A stretch of 64,000 nucleotides of DNA from Crateriforma spongiae (GTDB lineage Bacteria; Planctomycetota; Planctomycetia; Pirellulales; Pirellulaceae): positions 434,001 through 498,000 of the forward strand of contig NZ_JAAXMS010000001.1 in assembly GCF_012290005.1 (NCBI RefSeq). The letters run 5' to 3'. Below the pieces are notes generated by a model. That model had not been told where the DNA came from and ran no database searches. It worked only from the letters and a program-made list of their open reading frames with translations. The translations under genes were made by a program, and so were the position numbers. How positions within the stretch are numbered: position 1 is the first letter of the stretch; the number at the start of each line of letters is the position of its first letter. Of the stretch, positions 56,358-64,000 are shown one piece after another.

Positions 56358-57385
56358 GGTGTCGTTGCCGCGTCCACAACGCGGTCCGGTACGGGGGAAT
56401 GAAACTCGCTGGATTTGTGCTGTTTTAAGTCAGCTTGCGTGATCGCCGAAACCGTCTCCGGTGCAAGTGAGTGCAACTGGTCGATCATTCTGCGGACTTC
56501 GAAGCGGCCTTTCAGACTTTCCAAAGCCCAGCGGACGAATCGAATTTTGTCGTCGCGTGCCATCGACATGCCCGGCAAATAGCTCAGGTCGTCGGCGTCT
56601 TCATGCCCGAAAAAATCCGGTGGGTGCAACAACAACGAAATCGACGTTCCGGTCAGCGTTGCCAAACGCACAACCGACGAAAAATACATCTTGGCCGCGG
56701 TGACCGAAAAACTGGCCAGGTAACACAGATAGCTCATGTGGATCGGTAGACGCGTCAACGGCATGACGGATACAGGGATCTCCCAAAACTCGGGTGCACT
56801 ATTTTGCAACCGATGTGGGCGGTTGGGCTTTAGCATCGACCCGAATCCACCGTACAGCTGTTTGGCTTTGTCCTTCTGTTGGCCTTTCAAACCCGTTTTC
56901 AGCATGAAGAACCAACGGGCGATCGGTGCGACCGATGTGGGGAAGGATGACGCGTCGTACAGGTAACCCCGTTCTTGTAAGACGTTCAGAACTTCGGGAG
57001 GACAGCTGAAACCGGGGCCGCGAAATCCGTACGGTCGGATGCCCAGCAGATTGATGATTCGTTGCTCGGTAGTTGCGATCTCTTCTTCGATCTGATCCGG
57101 GGGCATCGTGTGCATCCACGGCAAATGATTCAGGGAATGATTGGCCGGTTCCCACTGAATCGAATCGAACCGCCGAATCGCGTCGCAGTCCGCCTCGTCC
57201 GTCAAGTCACGACCGACAAGGAAGACCGTCAGCGGCAGGCTCAGTTCGCCCAGGACATCGACGATTCGGTCGACCGCCATGGGCAGATAACTTGGACGTT
57301 TCGTCCAATCATCGCGGCCGGCGGCCCGCAGATAGGCCCAGCGGTTGTCCAGATCCAGTGATAGGCTTGCGACGGGGCGATTCAT
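56354..57385 (-). CDS. Polysaccharide deacetylase
   Basis: A 343-residue protein of the NodB-like family. It opens with SLSLDLDNRWAY, whose Asp residues sit at the metal site, and carries NHSLNHLPWM and RPYGFRGPGFSCPPEVL; near the C-terminal end there is LLLHPPDFFG. It would remove acetyl groups from an exopolysaccharide. The ATG opening MNRPVASLSLD was chosen over upstream codons. It overlaps its neighbours by 4 bases on both sides. Confidence 0.85.
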   Translation of the reverse strand: MNRPVASLSLDLDNRWAYLRAAGRDDWTKRPSYLPMAVDRIVDVLGELSLPLTVFLVGRDLTDEADCDAIRRFDSIQWEPANHSLNHLPWMHTMPPDQIEEEIATTEQRIINLLGIRPYGFRGPGFSCPPEVLNVLQERGYLYDASSFPTSVAPIARWFFMLKTGLKGQQKDKAKQLYGGFGSMLKPNRPHRLQNSAPEFWEIPVSVMPLTRLPIHMSYLCYLASFSVTAAKMYFSSVVRLATLTGTSISLLLHPPDFFGHEDADDLSYLPGMSMARDDKIRFVRWALESLKGRFEVRRMIDQLHSLAPETVSAITQADLKQHKSSEFHSPVPDRVVDAATTP

Positions 57386-58737
57386 GGTTGGGGTACCGCC
57401 AATTTTGCCGTCATTCGCGAACGCAATTCGGGGTCTGGCAGTCGCCACGGGTCGGCCTTCAACGCATGGATCGCGCGGATCGCACCGGAGGCCGCCCAAT
57501 GCGGCGTTCGTTCACGCACCGATCGGAATGCCGCCTGACGCATGGCGTTCCAGGCCACGTCATCGGTGTCGAAGTACCGGTCCATCGCCGACGCAATGCT
57601 GGCGTCCTGCAAGGGATCGAAACGCCATCCGTTGACGTCGTCTTGCACCAAGGTGGTTACCGCCTGTGCATAAACGCTGCCGATGACCGGAACGCCCGCA
57701 TGGAACGCTTCGTTGACCACCAGCAACCATTCATCGGCAAGGGTCGGCGAGATCACCGCGTCATGAACTGCCAGTGTCTTTCGAAGCTCGGTCGACGCGA
57801 CGTTGCCGATCAGGTGGAGCTGCAGATTGTCTGGCGTGACCATCGATTCCAGCGCATCACGCTTGGGGCCTTCGCCGGCAAACGTCAATTCGATGTGCCG
57901 ATTGGGATTCTGGCGGCAGTACGCGACCAGTTGTTCCGCCAGCGGGACGACGCCCTTTCGGTCACTCAATTGGCCGATGCACAACAGCTTGCCCAACTGA
58001 CGCCCGCCATCCGATGCTGTCCTGTGGGGCGGATCGACCGCGAACACGCGATCGTCGGCGGCGTAGGGCAACGGAAAGAGTTTCGGCCCTGGTACCAACA
58101 AGCGATCTCGCAGATAGCGAAGGCACGATGGTCCGTTGTACGTGACCGCGTCGGCTTGACGGATCAGTCGACGACGCAGTACCCGTCGCATCCATCCGCG
58201 TCCCTGTTCGGAATGTTCCGACATGTAGGTGCATAGGATCAGCTTTGCATCGGGGTTTTTTCGACAGTACTGCGCGGCGCCGACGCTGCGGGCGCCCAAT
58301 TCCAGTGACATCACGATATCGGGCTTTAGCCGGCGAAGCTGAGCCTGGGTGTCGGTGGGAAAGTGCACGTAAAGGTCGTCAACGAAACCGGAGGTGTGCT
58401 TCCACGGTCGCCGGAGCATGAAGTTCTTTTGAACGTTGACGTTCAGCCCCGACCAATCCAATTGAAAGTCGCGATTCGGTTCGATCGGCGTGCTGAGCAA
58501 GACGTGAAATTCACGAACCGATGCTGCGATCGCTTGCAGCACACGCACTTGATAAAGAGGGATGTAGTGCGTCATGAAGACGACCCGCACATCCAACGGT
58601 TGATCGACTGAATCGCCCAAAGTGTTTGACACCCGGGGATCCACGGTTGATGGCCGGTCCATGGAAGGATTGGTGTCCATGTGACGGGACGACGAGGCAT
58701 CGCCGTCGACGCGATCCCTGTCGTCTTGCGTGTCCAC
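57382..58737 (-). CDS. GT4-type glycosyltransferase
   Basis: A 451-residue protein. After a variable first about 45 residues, the N-terminal Rossmann half begins VRVVFMTHYIPLYQVRVLQAI. The C-terminal GT-B half has LLCIGQLSDRKGV, LTFAGEGPKRDAL and EWLLVVNEAFHAGVPVIGS, the family's donor-binding region. It probably transfers a sugar in the exopolysaccharide repeat. The GTG start overlaps the preceding stop by one base (TAGTG); ATG codons 19 and 25 positions later are alternatives. Confidence 0.88.
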   Translation of the reverse strand: MDTQDDRDRVDGDASSSRHMDTNPSMDRPSTVDPRVSNTLGDSVDQPLDVRVVFMTHYIPLYQVRVLQAIAASVREFHVLLSTPIEPNRDFQLDWSGLNVNVQKNFMLRRPWKHTSGFVDDLYVHFPTDTQAQLRRLKPDIVMSLELGARSVGAAQYCRKNPDAKLILCTYMSEHSEQGRGWMRRVLRRRLIRQADAVTYNGPSCLRYLRDRLLVPGPKLFPLPYAADDRVFAVDPPHRTASDGGRQLGKLLCIGQLSDRKGVVPLAEQLVAYCRQNPNRHIELTFAGEGPKRDALESMVTPDNLQLHLIGNVASTELRKTLAVHDAVISPTLADEWLLVVNEAFHAGVPVIGSVYAQAVTTLVQDDVNGWRFDPLQDASIASAMDRYFDTDDVAWNAMRQAAFRSVRERTPHWAASGAIRAIHALKADPWRLPDPELRSRMTAKLAVPQP

Positions 58738-59861
58738 TACCGACTACCTCGTCCCAAGATCGGAACGGTGACGGTTTGGGCGATCAGGCGAAGGTCACCC
58801 AGCAGTCCGGTGCGATCGACGTAGCGGAGGTCCATCCGCATCCAGTCGTCAAACGTCTCGGCGGCTTCCTTATCGACTTGCCAGTAACAGGTCATGCCCG
58901 GTTTGACGTCCAGGCGGCGGCGATGCCAGTGGCTGCAGGCACGGCTTTCATGCCAGGGCAGCGGTCGCGGTCCGACCAGCGACATGTCACCCTTCAGCAC
59001 GTTCCATAGCTGCGGTAGTTCGTCGATGCAGGTGACACGAAACAGGTGGCCCACACTTGTCACACGGGGATCCCGTTCGATTTTGAAGGCTGGTCCGTCG
59101 CGATGGCTTTGTTCGCGAAGCGCCGCCTGTTGGCTTTCGGCGTCCACGATCATCGTACGCAATTTGTAGATCGTAAAAGGCCGTCCGCGATAGCCTTCGC
59201 GGGTTTGCGTGAACATCGCCGGACCGGGGCTGGTCAGCTTGACCGCCGCCATGGAGCCCAGAATGATCGGCCCGGTCATAATGAGTCCCACCGAAGCGCC
59301 GATCACATCGACGGATCGTTTGAGGGCCGATTGAATCGTCTTGCCCGAAGTCATCGGTGATTCCGTCGACACTTCCACCGGGCCGGCATCGGTTTCCGGA
59401 GACCATTGGCGGGTGGTCGGTGTTTCGCCGCGGCGATCGCCATCGCCGGGGTAATCGTCGTCGCTGTCGAAGCCTTCGGGGTCGTGGACCCGCAACGACA
59501 GTCGGACATCCAATTGGACGCCATCGAACAGGCGGGTCAGGCGGTCCAAGCAAGCACGGCCGCCCATTTCCGGCGTGTCGACCAAAAGCACGCCGAACTG
59601 GTTGCGGTTCAACTGGCCGATTTGATCGGTGATCCGCAGGTTGCGGTTTAACAAACGAATCAATTTCCGGCGGTTGTTCGACCGATCGGCTTCGGCCGTC
59701 AATTCCACGTTCAGCAAGCAGAACGGGATGGAACGCCGGGTGGCGCGAATTCGTTCGCGAGTCAATTCGTGATTGAACTGCTGTCGCGTCAGAACGCTTT
59801 CACCGTTGCGTCCGCGTCGGACTCGCCGATCGGACCAATACTGAATCAAAGCACCTAGCAC
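58737..59861 (-). CDS. Sugar transferase with degenerate N-terminal GGDEF domain
   Basis: A 374-residue protein. Residues about 22-125 resemble a GGDEF domain (LTRQQFNHEL, then ITDQIGQLNRNQFGVLLV), but GGDEF reads NRNQF, so cyclase activity is not expected. A membrane helix follows at about 182-208, then a bacterial sugar-transferase domain with SPGPAMFTQTREGYRGRPFTIYKLRTM, CIDELPQLWNVLKGDMSLVGPRPLP and WQVD. The latter adds the first sugar phosphate to undecaprenyl phosphate. The GTG start has AAGGA about 9 bases upstream. The degenerate domain could bind c-di-GMP or another ligand, which is inference. Confidence 0.85.
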   Translation of the reverse strand: MLGALIQYWSDRRVRRGRNGESVLTRQQFNHELTRERIRATRRSIPFCLLNVELTAEADRSNNRRKLIRLLNRNLRITDQIGQLNRNQFGVLLVDTPEMGGRACLDRLTRLFDGVQLDVRLSLRVHDPEGFDSDDDYPGDGDRRGETPTTRQWSPETDAGPVEVSTESPMTSGKTIQSALKRSVDVIGASVGLIMTGPIILGSMAAVKLTSPGPAMFTQTREGYRGRPFTIYKLRTMIVDAESQQAALREQSHRDGPAFKIERDPRVTSVGHLFRVTCIDELPQLWNVLKGDMSLVGPRPLPWHESRACSHWHRRRLDVKPGMTCYWQVDKEAAETFDDWMRMDLRYVDRTGLLGDLRLIAQTVTVPILGRGSR

Positions 59862-60006
59862 TTCGGGACGTCCTTCTGTTGCGGGAATAACGCGGTCGAA
59901 GTTGACCCGTCGCGGCCTTCAGCCGTTGGCAAGAAATTCTGGATATTCTCGGGCATCGTCATGGTGATCCGAAGCGAAACCGTCGTTCGATTCCGCTGGT
60001 TTCCTG

Positions 60007-61683
60007 TCATCGAGGCAAGTTTGATTCGGTAGCGGAATGAGAGTTCGTGTTGCTTGCCCCGCTCGTGACCAAGTCGCGTGATTGGGCGACATGCTCCGCA
60101 TCAATTTGATTTGCCCCATTTGTCCAGCTTGGTGCCGCCACGTCGCCGTGGATCGGATCGATACGAGATTCTGGCCCCGCAAACTCAAGATCAACGGACC
60201 GGCCTGTTGCATCGCCTGTGTCACGCAGGAACGCTTGCAGCAGCCCCAGCGACAGGCCCAGAAATGCACCGACGATGGCCAACAGTGCACGGGACGGCGA
60301 CGATTTTTTCAGGTTCAGCGAAGCGTCTTGGACGATCGAAACGTCCGAAAGGTTTTCGCGGTCCAAGTCGTGGGTGATTCGTGCTTCGTCATAGCGGCGA
60401 GTGTGTTCCAGATAATCCCGCTCGGCGATCTTGGCTTCCCAAGCCAACTCGTTCAGCCGGGCCGAATCGCGGTTGAGCCGTTCGACGTCCTCGCGGATTT
60501 GCGTCAATTCGGATTCCAAGGCCGCGTGCTTGGCCTTCAGCCCAGCGGCCTTGGCGATCGCGGCGGTATGGGCGGTTTGCAAATCCTGAAAGACCGGATT
60601 GATGGCTTCGCGGCTGACCTCGCGACCCTTTTCTTCGCCGTCGACGATTTTCGAATTGGCTTCCATCTTTTCCTTCAGCATCCGGTACCGCGGATGGCTG
60701 GGCATGATTTTGGCCAGTTCGTCGTTCTGCTGGACCTGCAGGTCATACAGTTGCGTGCGCATGTCGTCGGCCGACTTGCTGGCGACGCCGCTGGTCTTTT
60801 CGACGGGAATCCACTGGTCGACCGTGTCCAGCTGTTTGGCCAGTTCGATCACCGTCCGCTCGGCTTCGGCCAGCTGGCCGGACGTTTCGTCCATGGCGAC
60901 TTCCACGTTGACGAAGCGTTCGCTGAGTGTCTTTTCGGCGGTGTCGGGATTTAGCCATCCCAGTTCGTTTTTGGCCGCCTGCAGATTCTGTTGCGCTTTG
61001 GCCGCTTTTTCGCGACTGTTCTGGACCTGTTGTTCAAAGAATTCAAACGACCCGGTCGCCCGGTGGGCTTCAACGTGATAGAGGGCGTATTGATCCATCG
61101 CAGCTTGGGCGATTTGTTGGGCGACAATGGGATCGCTGAACTTCGCCCCGACGCTGACGGTGTACGCATCCCGCGGCATGCTGATCTGCAGCGATTCGTG
61201 AACCTTTCGAACGGCGTTTTCCAAGTCGACCTGGGCCTGGCACTGCTCCGCTGTCATGTCGCCCCAGGTTCCGCCGCCTTTGCTGGGCATCGCGCCACGC
61301 AGGCGAGCGATCGAACGGTCGATCCAGGTCCGAGGCTGCAGCAGGGTGTCCGCCCCAAGCTGCTGGACGATGCGTTCGGCGATTTCACGGCTGCCCAGCA
61401 TCTCGGCAATGCTGACGACTTCTGAAGTTCGGCTTTCTTGAAGCGACACGCCCGCCGACGGGTTGGCCGTGGGGTCAACGTTCAAAGCCATGCGGCCCAG
61501 ACGCACATACATCAGCCCGTCACTGCGGTATTGGTTGGGCCAGGCCAACAGCATGGCGACCACGGCGGCGGTGACGACCGTGGCGACCAGGATGACTGAA
61601 ATCAAGTGGCGGCGGACCGAGCCGATCAGGTCGGCCACGCTCAATGACGCCCAGGAGTTGTTTTGGCGGCGATTCACGTTCAC
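60007..61683 (-). CDS. Wzz/GumC-like chain-length or export protein
   Basis: A 558-residue inner-membrane protein. Two transmembrane helices (about 28-50 and 470-490) flank a long periplasmic region rich in coiled coil (about 180-440, with Gln-, Glu- and Lys-rich heptads). No Walker A motif follows helix 2, so it lacks the tyrosine-kinase part of some GumC/Wzc proteins. It probably sets chain length or helps exopolysaccharide export. It opens the minus-strand operon; the ATG at 61683 was chosen. The sugar-transferase gene starts 145 bases later. Confidence 0.85.
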   Translation of the reverse strand: MNVNRRQNNSWASLSVADLIGSVRRHLISVILVATVVTAAVVAMLLAWPNQYRSDGLMYVRLGRMALNVDPTANPSAGVSLQESRTSEVVSIAEMLGSREIAERIVQQLGADTLLQPRTWIDRSIARLRGAMPSKGGGTWGDMTAEQCQAQVDLENAVRKVHESLQISMPRDAYTVSVGAKFSDPIVAQQIAQAAMDQYALYHVEAHRATGSFEFFEQQVQNSREKAAKAQQNLQAAKNELGWLNPDTAEKTLSERFVNVEVAMDETSGQLAEAERTVIELAKQLDTVDQWIPVEKTSGVASKSADDMRTQLYDLQVQQNDELAKIMPSHPRYRMLKEKMEANSKIVDGEEKGREVSREAINPVFQDLQTAHTAAIAKAAGLKAKHAALESELTQIREDVERLNRDSARLNELAWEAKIAERDYLEHTRRYDEARITHDLDRENLSDVSIVQDASLNLKKSSPSRALLAIVGAFLGLSLGLLQAFLRDTGDATGRSVDLEFAGPESRIDPIHGDVAAPSWTNGANQIDAEHVAQSRDLVTSGASNTNSHSATESNLPR

Positions 61684-62529
61684 TTACGACGGGATTTTGG
61701 GGGAAACGGGGAAAAGATGGCCACCATGCCCTGCGAATTTCACGGGATCGTCGTTGCTGTGGCGATCGTCGCCGTCACGGTCGAACGTTTCGCTTTGCTA
61801 ATCGAGTCGGCCAAGGACAAACGCGGTGTTTTCCCCGATGGACCGTTGCCGCCCACCTGGAATCCCGACGGCCGGGGGCGTCGCGGATTCACCATGCGAC
61901 GATGAACAGCCGGAATCCAGGGGGACTGCGGTGGTCCGCAGAAATGACGACGTTTTTCGTGTTGGCAAACAAAACTGCGACAAAAAACCCGGAAAACTCG
62001 TTGCCCAGATTACCAAGTCATCGTGATCGTTCCATTTGAAAAAAGCGATGTACAGCTATTTTGTAGTTGCGAGGGGATGGTTTGTAACGAATCCCATCCG
62101 AAATTTTCGGGCGTTGCCGAATCCCTGCCCTACACTGCCTTTTCTGGTCCCATCTGGTCCATTAGCCATCGGCCGATGTGGTCCGTTGGAGGTGAACAGG
62201 GCGGCAGGCCGCAGTTTTCGTGTCGGCCAGGGATGCCGATGTTGCCGAACTGTGCGGTCCCCGGGCCAGGTTCTGGGCCACGTCCCGAAATGTCCACGCA
62301 TTTGGGGGTGATCGATCCCCAGCGGGAAGTCTGCCAGCCCAGTCGCCCTTCGGCGGGGCAAAGTTCGGAACCGTTCAGAAATTGAGTCTGGTGTTTGGCC
62401 GTCTGGCGGCAAGGAAAGACGAAAGGTGATAGAAACCGGCGCCCGGTGTCACCGTGAAGGGTTTCGGTCGTCTTGTCGTGTCGACCGGCTTTTCGGCAGA
62501 ACCGGGTTTCAAGAGAAGCGAGGACAGTT
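61684..62529. other. Divergent intergenic region, 846 bases
   Basis: Lies between the exopolysaccharide operon and the methyltransferase gene. One plus-strand open frame from ATG 61717 could give a 62-residue protein with a hydrophobic stretch (IVVAVAIVAVTV), but its start is only 33 bases from the divergent start and there is no clear ribosome-binding site. Otherwise I see no gene, RNA or repeat; promoters are expected here. Confidence 0.45.
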
Positions 62530-63210
62530 TTGGCACTGCAACGGGTTTTGGAGCCGGAGATCGGTGAGTCGGCCGAAGATGCGAATCTTTATCATGCGAT
62601 GGACCATACCGCCGTCAATCAGCAATTCGTCGACGATCTGTTCAGCGGCGGTCCGGTCGGGCCCCGAGTGATCGACTTGGGCTGTGGCCCGGGCGAAATT
62701 CCAATCTTGATTTGTCGCAATGCCGACAAGCTGGGCGTGGATGTGGAGGTCATGGGAATTGATAGCGATGTGGACATGTTGGACATCGCCAAACGCGAAC
62801 TCGAAATTGAAGGCGTCATCGATCGCGTCACCTTGCAGCATGCCGACATCAAAGACCTGGCCTGTCTCGAAGACGGTCTGGTTCACACCGCGGTTTCAAA
62901 CACGGTGGCGCATCATTTGGCCGAGCCGCAGTTGTTATTGGCGGCGGCAAAGCGATTGGCTGGCGATGCTGGCCGTGTGTTCGTGCGTGACTTGTACCGT
63001 CCCGAGGACGAGGCGACTGTGGAAGCGTTGATTCGTGCCCACGCGGACGGTGAACCGCCGTCGGCCCAGCAGTTGTACCGCCAGTCGCTGCACGCGGCAT
63101 TGACGCTTGAAGAAGTCCGGGCAATCGTCGACGATTTGGGGATGGACGCCGCGTCAGTGAAAATGACCAGCGACCGACACTGGACTTTGGATTGGCGCGG
63201 GACGGCATGA
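62530..63210 (+). CDS. Class I SAM-dependent methyltransferase
   Basis: A 226-residue protein with a Rossmann methyltransferase fold. The S-adenosylmethionine loop reads [13 protein letters not shown], with an acidic residue in [10 protein letters not shown] after strand 2 and LQHADIKDL after strand 3. A His pair (VAHHLAEPQ) lies in the fourth strand. The target is unknown. The start at TTG 62530 has a GAGGA element about 5 bases upstream; an upstream start at 62473 is possible. The stop overlaps the thyA ATG by 4 bases (ATGA), so the two are translationally coupled. Confidence 0.78.
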   Translation: MALQRVLEPEIGESAEDANLYHAMDHTAVNQQFVDDLFSGGPVGPRVIDLGCGPGEIPILICRNADKLGVDVEVMGIDSDVDMLDIAKRELEIEGVIDRVTLQHADIKDLACLEDGLVHTAVSNTVAHHLAEPQLLLAAAKRLAGDAGRVFVRDLYRPEDEATVEALIRAHADGEPPSAQQLYRQSLHAALTLEEVRAIVDDLGMDAASVKMTSDRHWTLDWRGTA

Positions 63211-64000
63211 AAGAATACTTGGATTTGCTTCGTGACGTCTTGGACAATGGGAACGATCGAACGGACCGTACGGGGGTGGGCACCCGCGGCGTGTTCGGAC
63301 GTCAGGTTCGCTTCGATTTGGCTGACGGGTTTCCGTTATTGACGACCAAGAAGCTGCATCTCAGGTCAATTATCTACGAACTCCTCTGGTTCCTGCGGGG
63401 CGACACCAACACGCGGTGGTTGAACGAACACGGCGTTTCGATCTGGGACGAATGGGCCGACGAAAACGGTGATTTGGGCCCGGTGTATGGTCATCAGTGG
63501 CGATGTTGGCCGGCGGCTGACGGGCAGACCGTTGACCAGATCGCTTGGGTCCAAAACGAGATTCGCAACAATCCGTATTCCCGTCGGCTGATCGTTTCGG
63601 CTTGGAACGTTGGGGAGGTGTCGCAAATGGCGCTACCGCCTTGTCACTTGCTGTTCCAATTCTATGTGGAGGCGGATCGCCTTTCGTGTCAGCTGTATCA
63701 GCGTAGTGCGGACTTGTTTCTGGGCGTTCCGTTTAACATCGCAAGCTACAGCTTGCTGTTGTTGATGATGGCTCGCGTGACCGGGTTACAGCCGGGAGAG
63801 TTTGTGCACACCTTCGGCGATCTGCATCTGTATCAAAATCACTTCGATCAGGCGCGTTTGCAATTGGAACGTCAGCCGCGCCCACGGCCTCGCATGGAAT
63901 TGAAATCGCATCCGGCGTCGATCGACGAGTTTCAATTCGAAGATTTCTGCCTGAGCGATTATGACCCCCATCCGCACATCAAGGCCCCGGTGGCGGTTTG
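63207..64000 (+). CDS. thyA: Thymidylate synthase (last stop base beyond the window)
   Basis: ThyA methylates dUMP to dTMP using methylenetetrahydrofolate. All family motifs are present: [46 protein letters not shown] with the catalytic Cys, [17 protein letters not shown], and [14 protein letters not shown] at the end. The visible 264 codons match the E. coli enzyme's 264 residues exactly, and the window ends with TG, so the stop codon is probably TGA with its last base missing. It overlaps the methyltransferase gene by 4 bases. Confidence 0.96.
   Translation, partial: MKEYLDLLRDVLDNGNDRTDRTGVGTRGVFGRQVRFDLADGFPLLTTKKLHLRSIIYELLWFLRGDTNTRWLNEHGVSIWDEWADENGDLGPVYGHQWRCWPAADGQTVDQIAWVQNEIRNNPYSRRLIVSAWNVGEVSQMALPPCHLLFQFYVEADRLSCQLYQRSADLFLGVPFNIASYSLLLLMMARVTGLQPGEFVHTFGDLHLYQNHFDQARLQLERQPRPRPRMELKSHPASIDEFQFEDFCLSDYDPHPHIKAPVAV

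Noticed and set aside
57073-58236. Plus-strand open frame of about 390 codons opposite the exopolysaccharide genes
   Set aside because: It spans two coupled genes with clear motifs on the other strand and has none of its own.
61717-61905. Possible 62-residue protein with a hydrophobic segment
   Set aside because: Its start is only 33 bases from a divergent gene start, it has no convincing ribosome-binding site, and no family match is evident.
1-64000. CRISPR array, prophage or insertion sequence
   Set aside because: No spaced direct repeats, integrase, transposase or terminal inverted repeats were seen; the only tandem repeat is the 17-base unit at 21506-21576.

Overview
The window looks like chromosomal DNA of a marine planctomycete of the Pirellulaceae type (Rhodopirellula relatives). 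This is inferred from gene content: a DUF1549/DUF1553 protein beside a DUF1501 protein, a BBP7-like outer-membrane barrel, two secreted proteins with an LEPR-XLL-like N-terminal signal, an SHD1-domain protein, an ECF sigma factor followed by a membrane Ser/Thr kinase with TPRs, a TPR-sulfotransferase and a YugP-type protease. Base composition is evenly GC-rich. GTG and TTG starts are common. I saw no rRNA, tRNA, CRISPR array, insertion sequence or prophage.

Layout. 1-2750: end of a pilus-N/BON domain protein, then the BBP7-like barrel. 2797-12970: mostly housekeeping (PH-domain membrane protein, nrdR, glycine-zipper protein, surE, transketolase, FHA protein, rlmI-like methyltransferase, 7Fe ferredoxin, HNH nuclease, DUF456 protein). 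13044-20154 (minus strand): a thioredoxin-fold lipoprotein coupled to pyrK and an RsuA/RluB pseudouridine synthase, two more lipoproteins, and manA. 20430-26336: tatC facing an AMP-binding enzyme, class II fructose-bisphosphate aldolase, and a YjhG/YagF sugar-acid dehydratase.

27172-35393 (plus strand) is the most intriguing stretch. It holds an ECF sigma factor, a membrane Ser/Thr kinase with TPRs, a secreted matrixin-like protein whose zinc site is degenerate and whose last 37 residues are almost only Tyr and Asp (18 Y, 10 D), and, 11 bases later, a TPR-sulfotransferase. Acidic tyrosine clusters are the classical substrate of tyrosylprotein sulfotransferases, so this may be a regulated system for tyrosine sulfation of a surface protein. 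That is a hypothesis from sequence and gene order only.

35410-40883 (minus): YugP-type protease, then a two-gene unit of a large LEPR-type surface protein and a diguanylate cyclase. 41532-50651 (plus): tandem RidA-fold protein, DUF1549/DUF1553 protein, DUF1501 protein, PPC-domain protein and SHD1 protein. 50695-55432 (minus): M28 peptidase with beta-propeller and PDZ, a small unknown protein, and a DUF3500 protein. 55551-61683 (minus): a tightly overlapping exopolysaccharide operon (Wzz-like protein, sugar transferase with a degenerate GGDEF domain, GT4 glycosyltransferase, polysaccharide deacetylase, WecG/TagA glycosyltransferase). 62530-64000 (plus): a methyltransferase overlapping thyA, which is cut by the window edge one base short of its probable stop codon.
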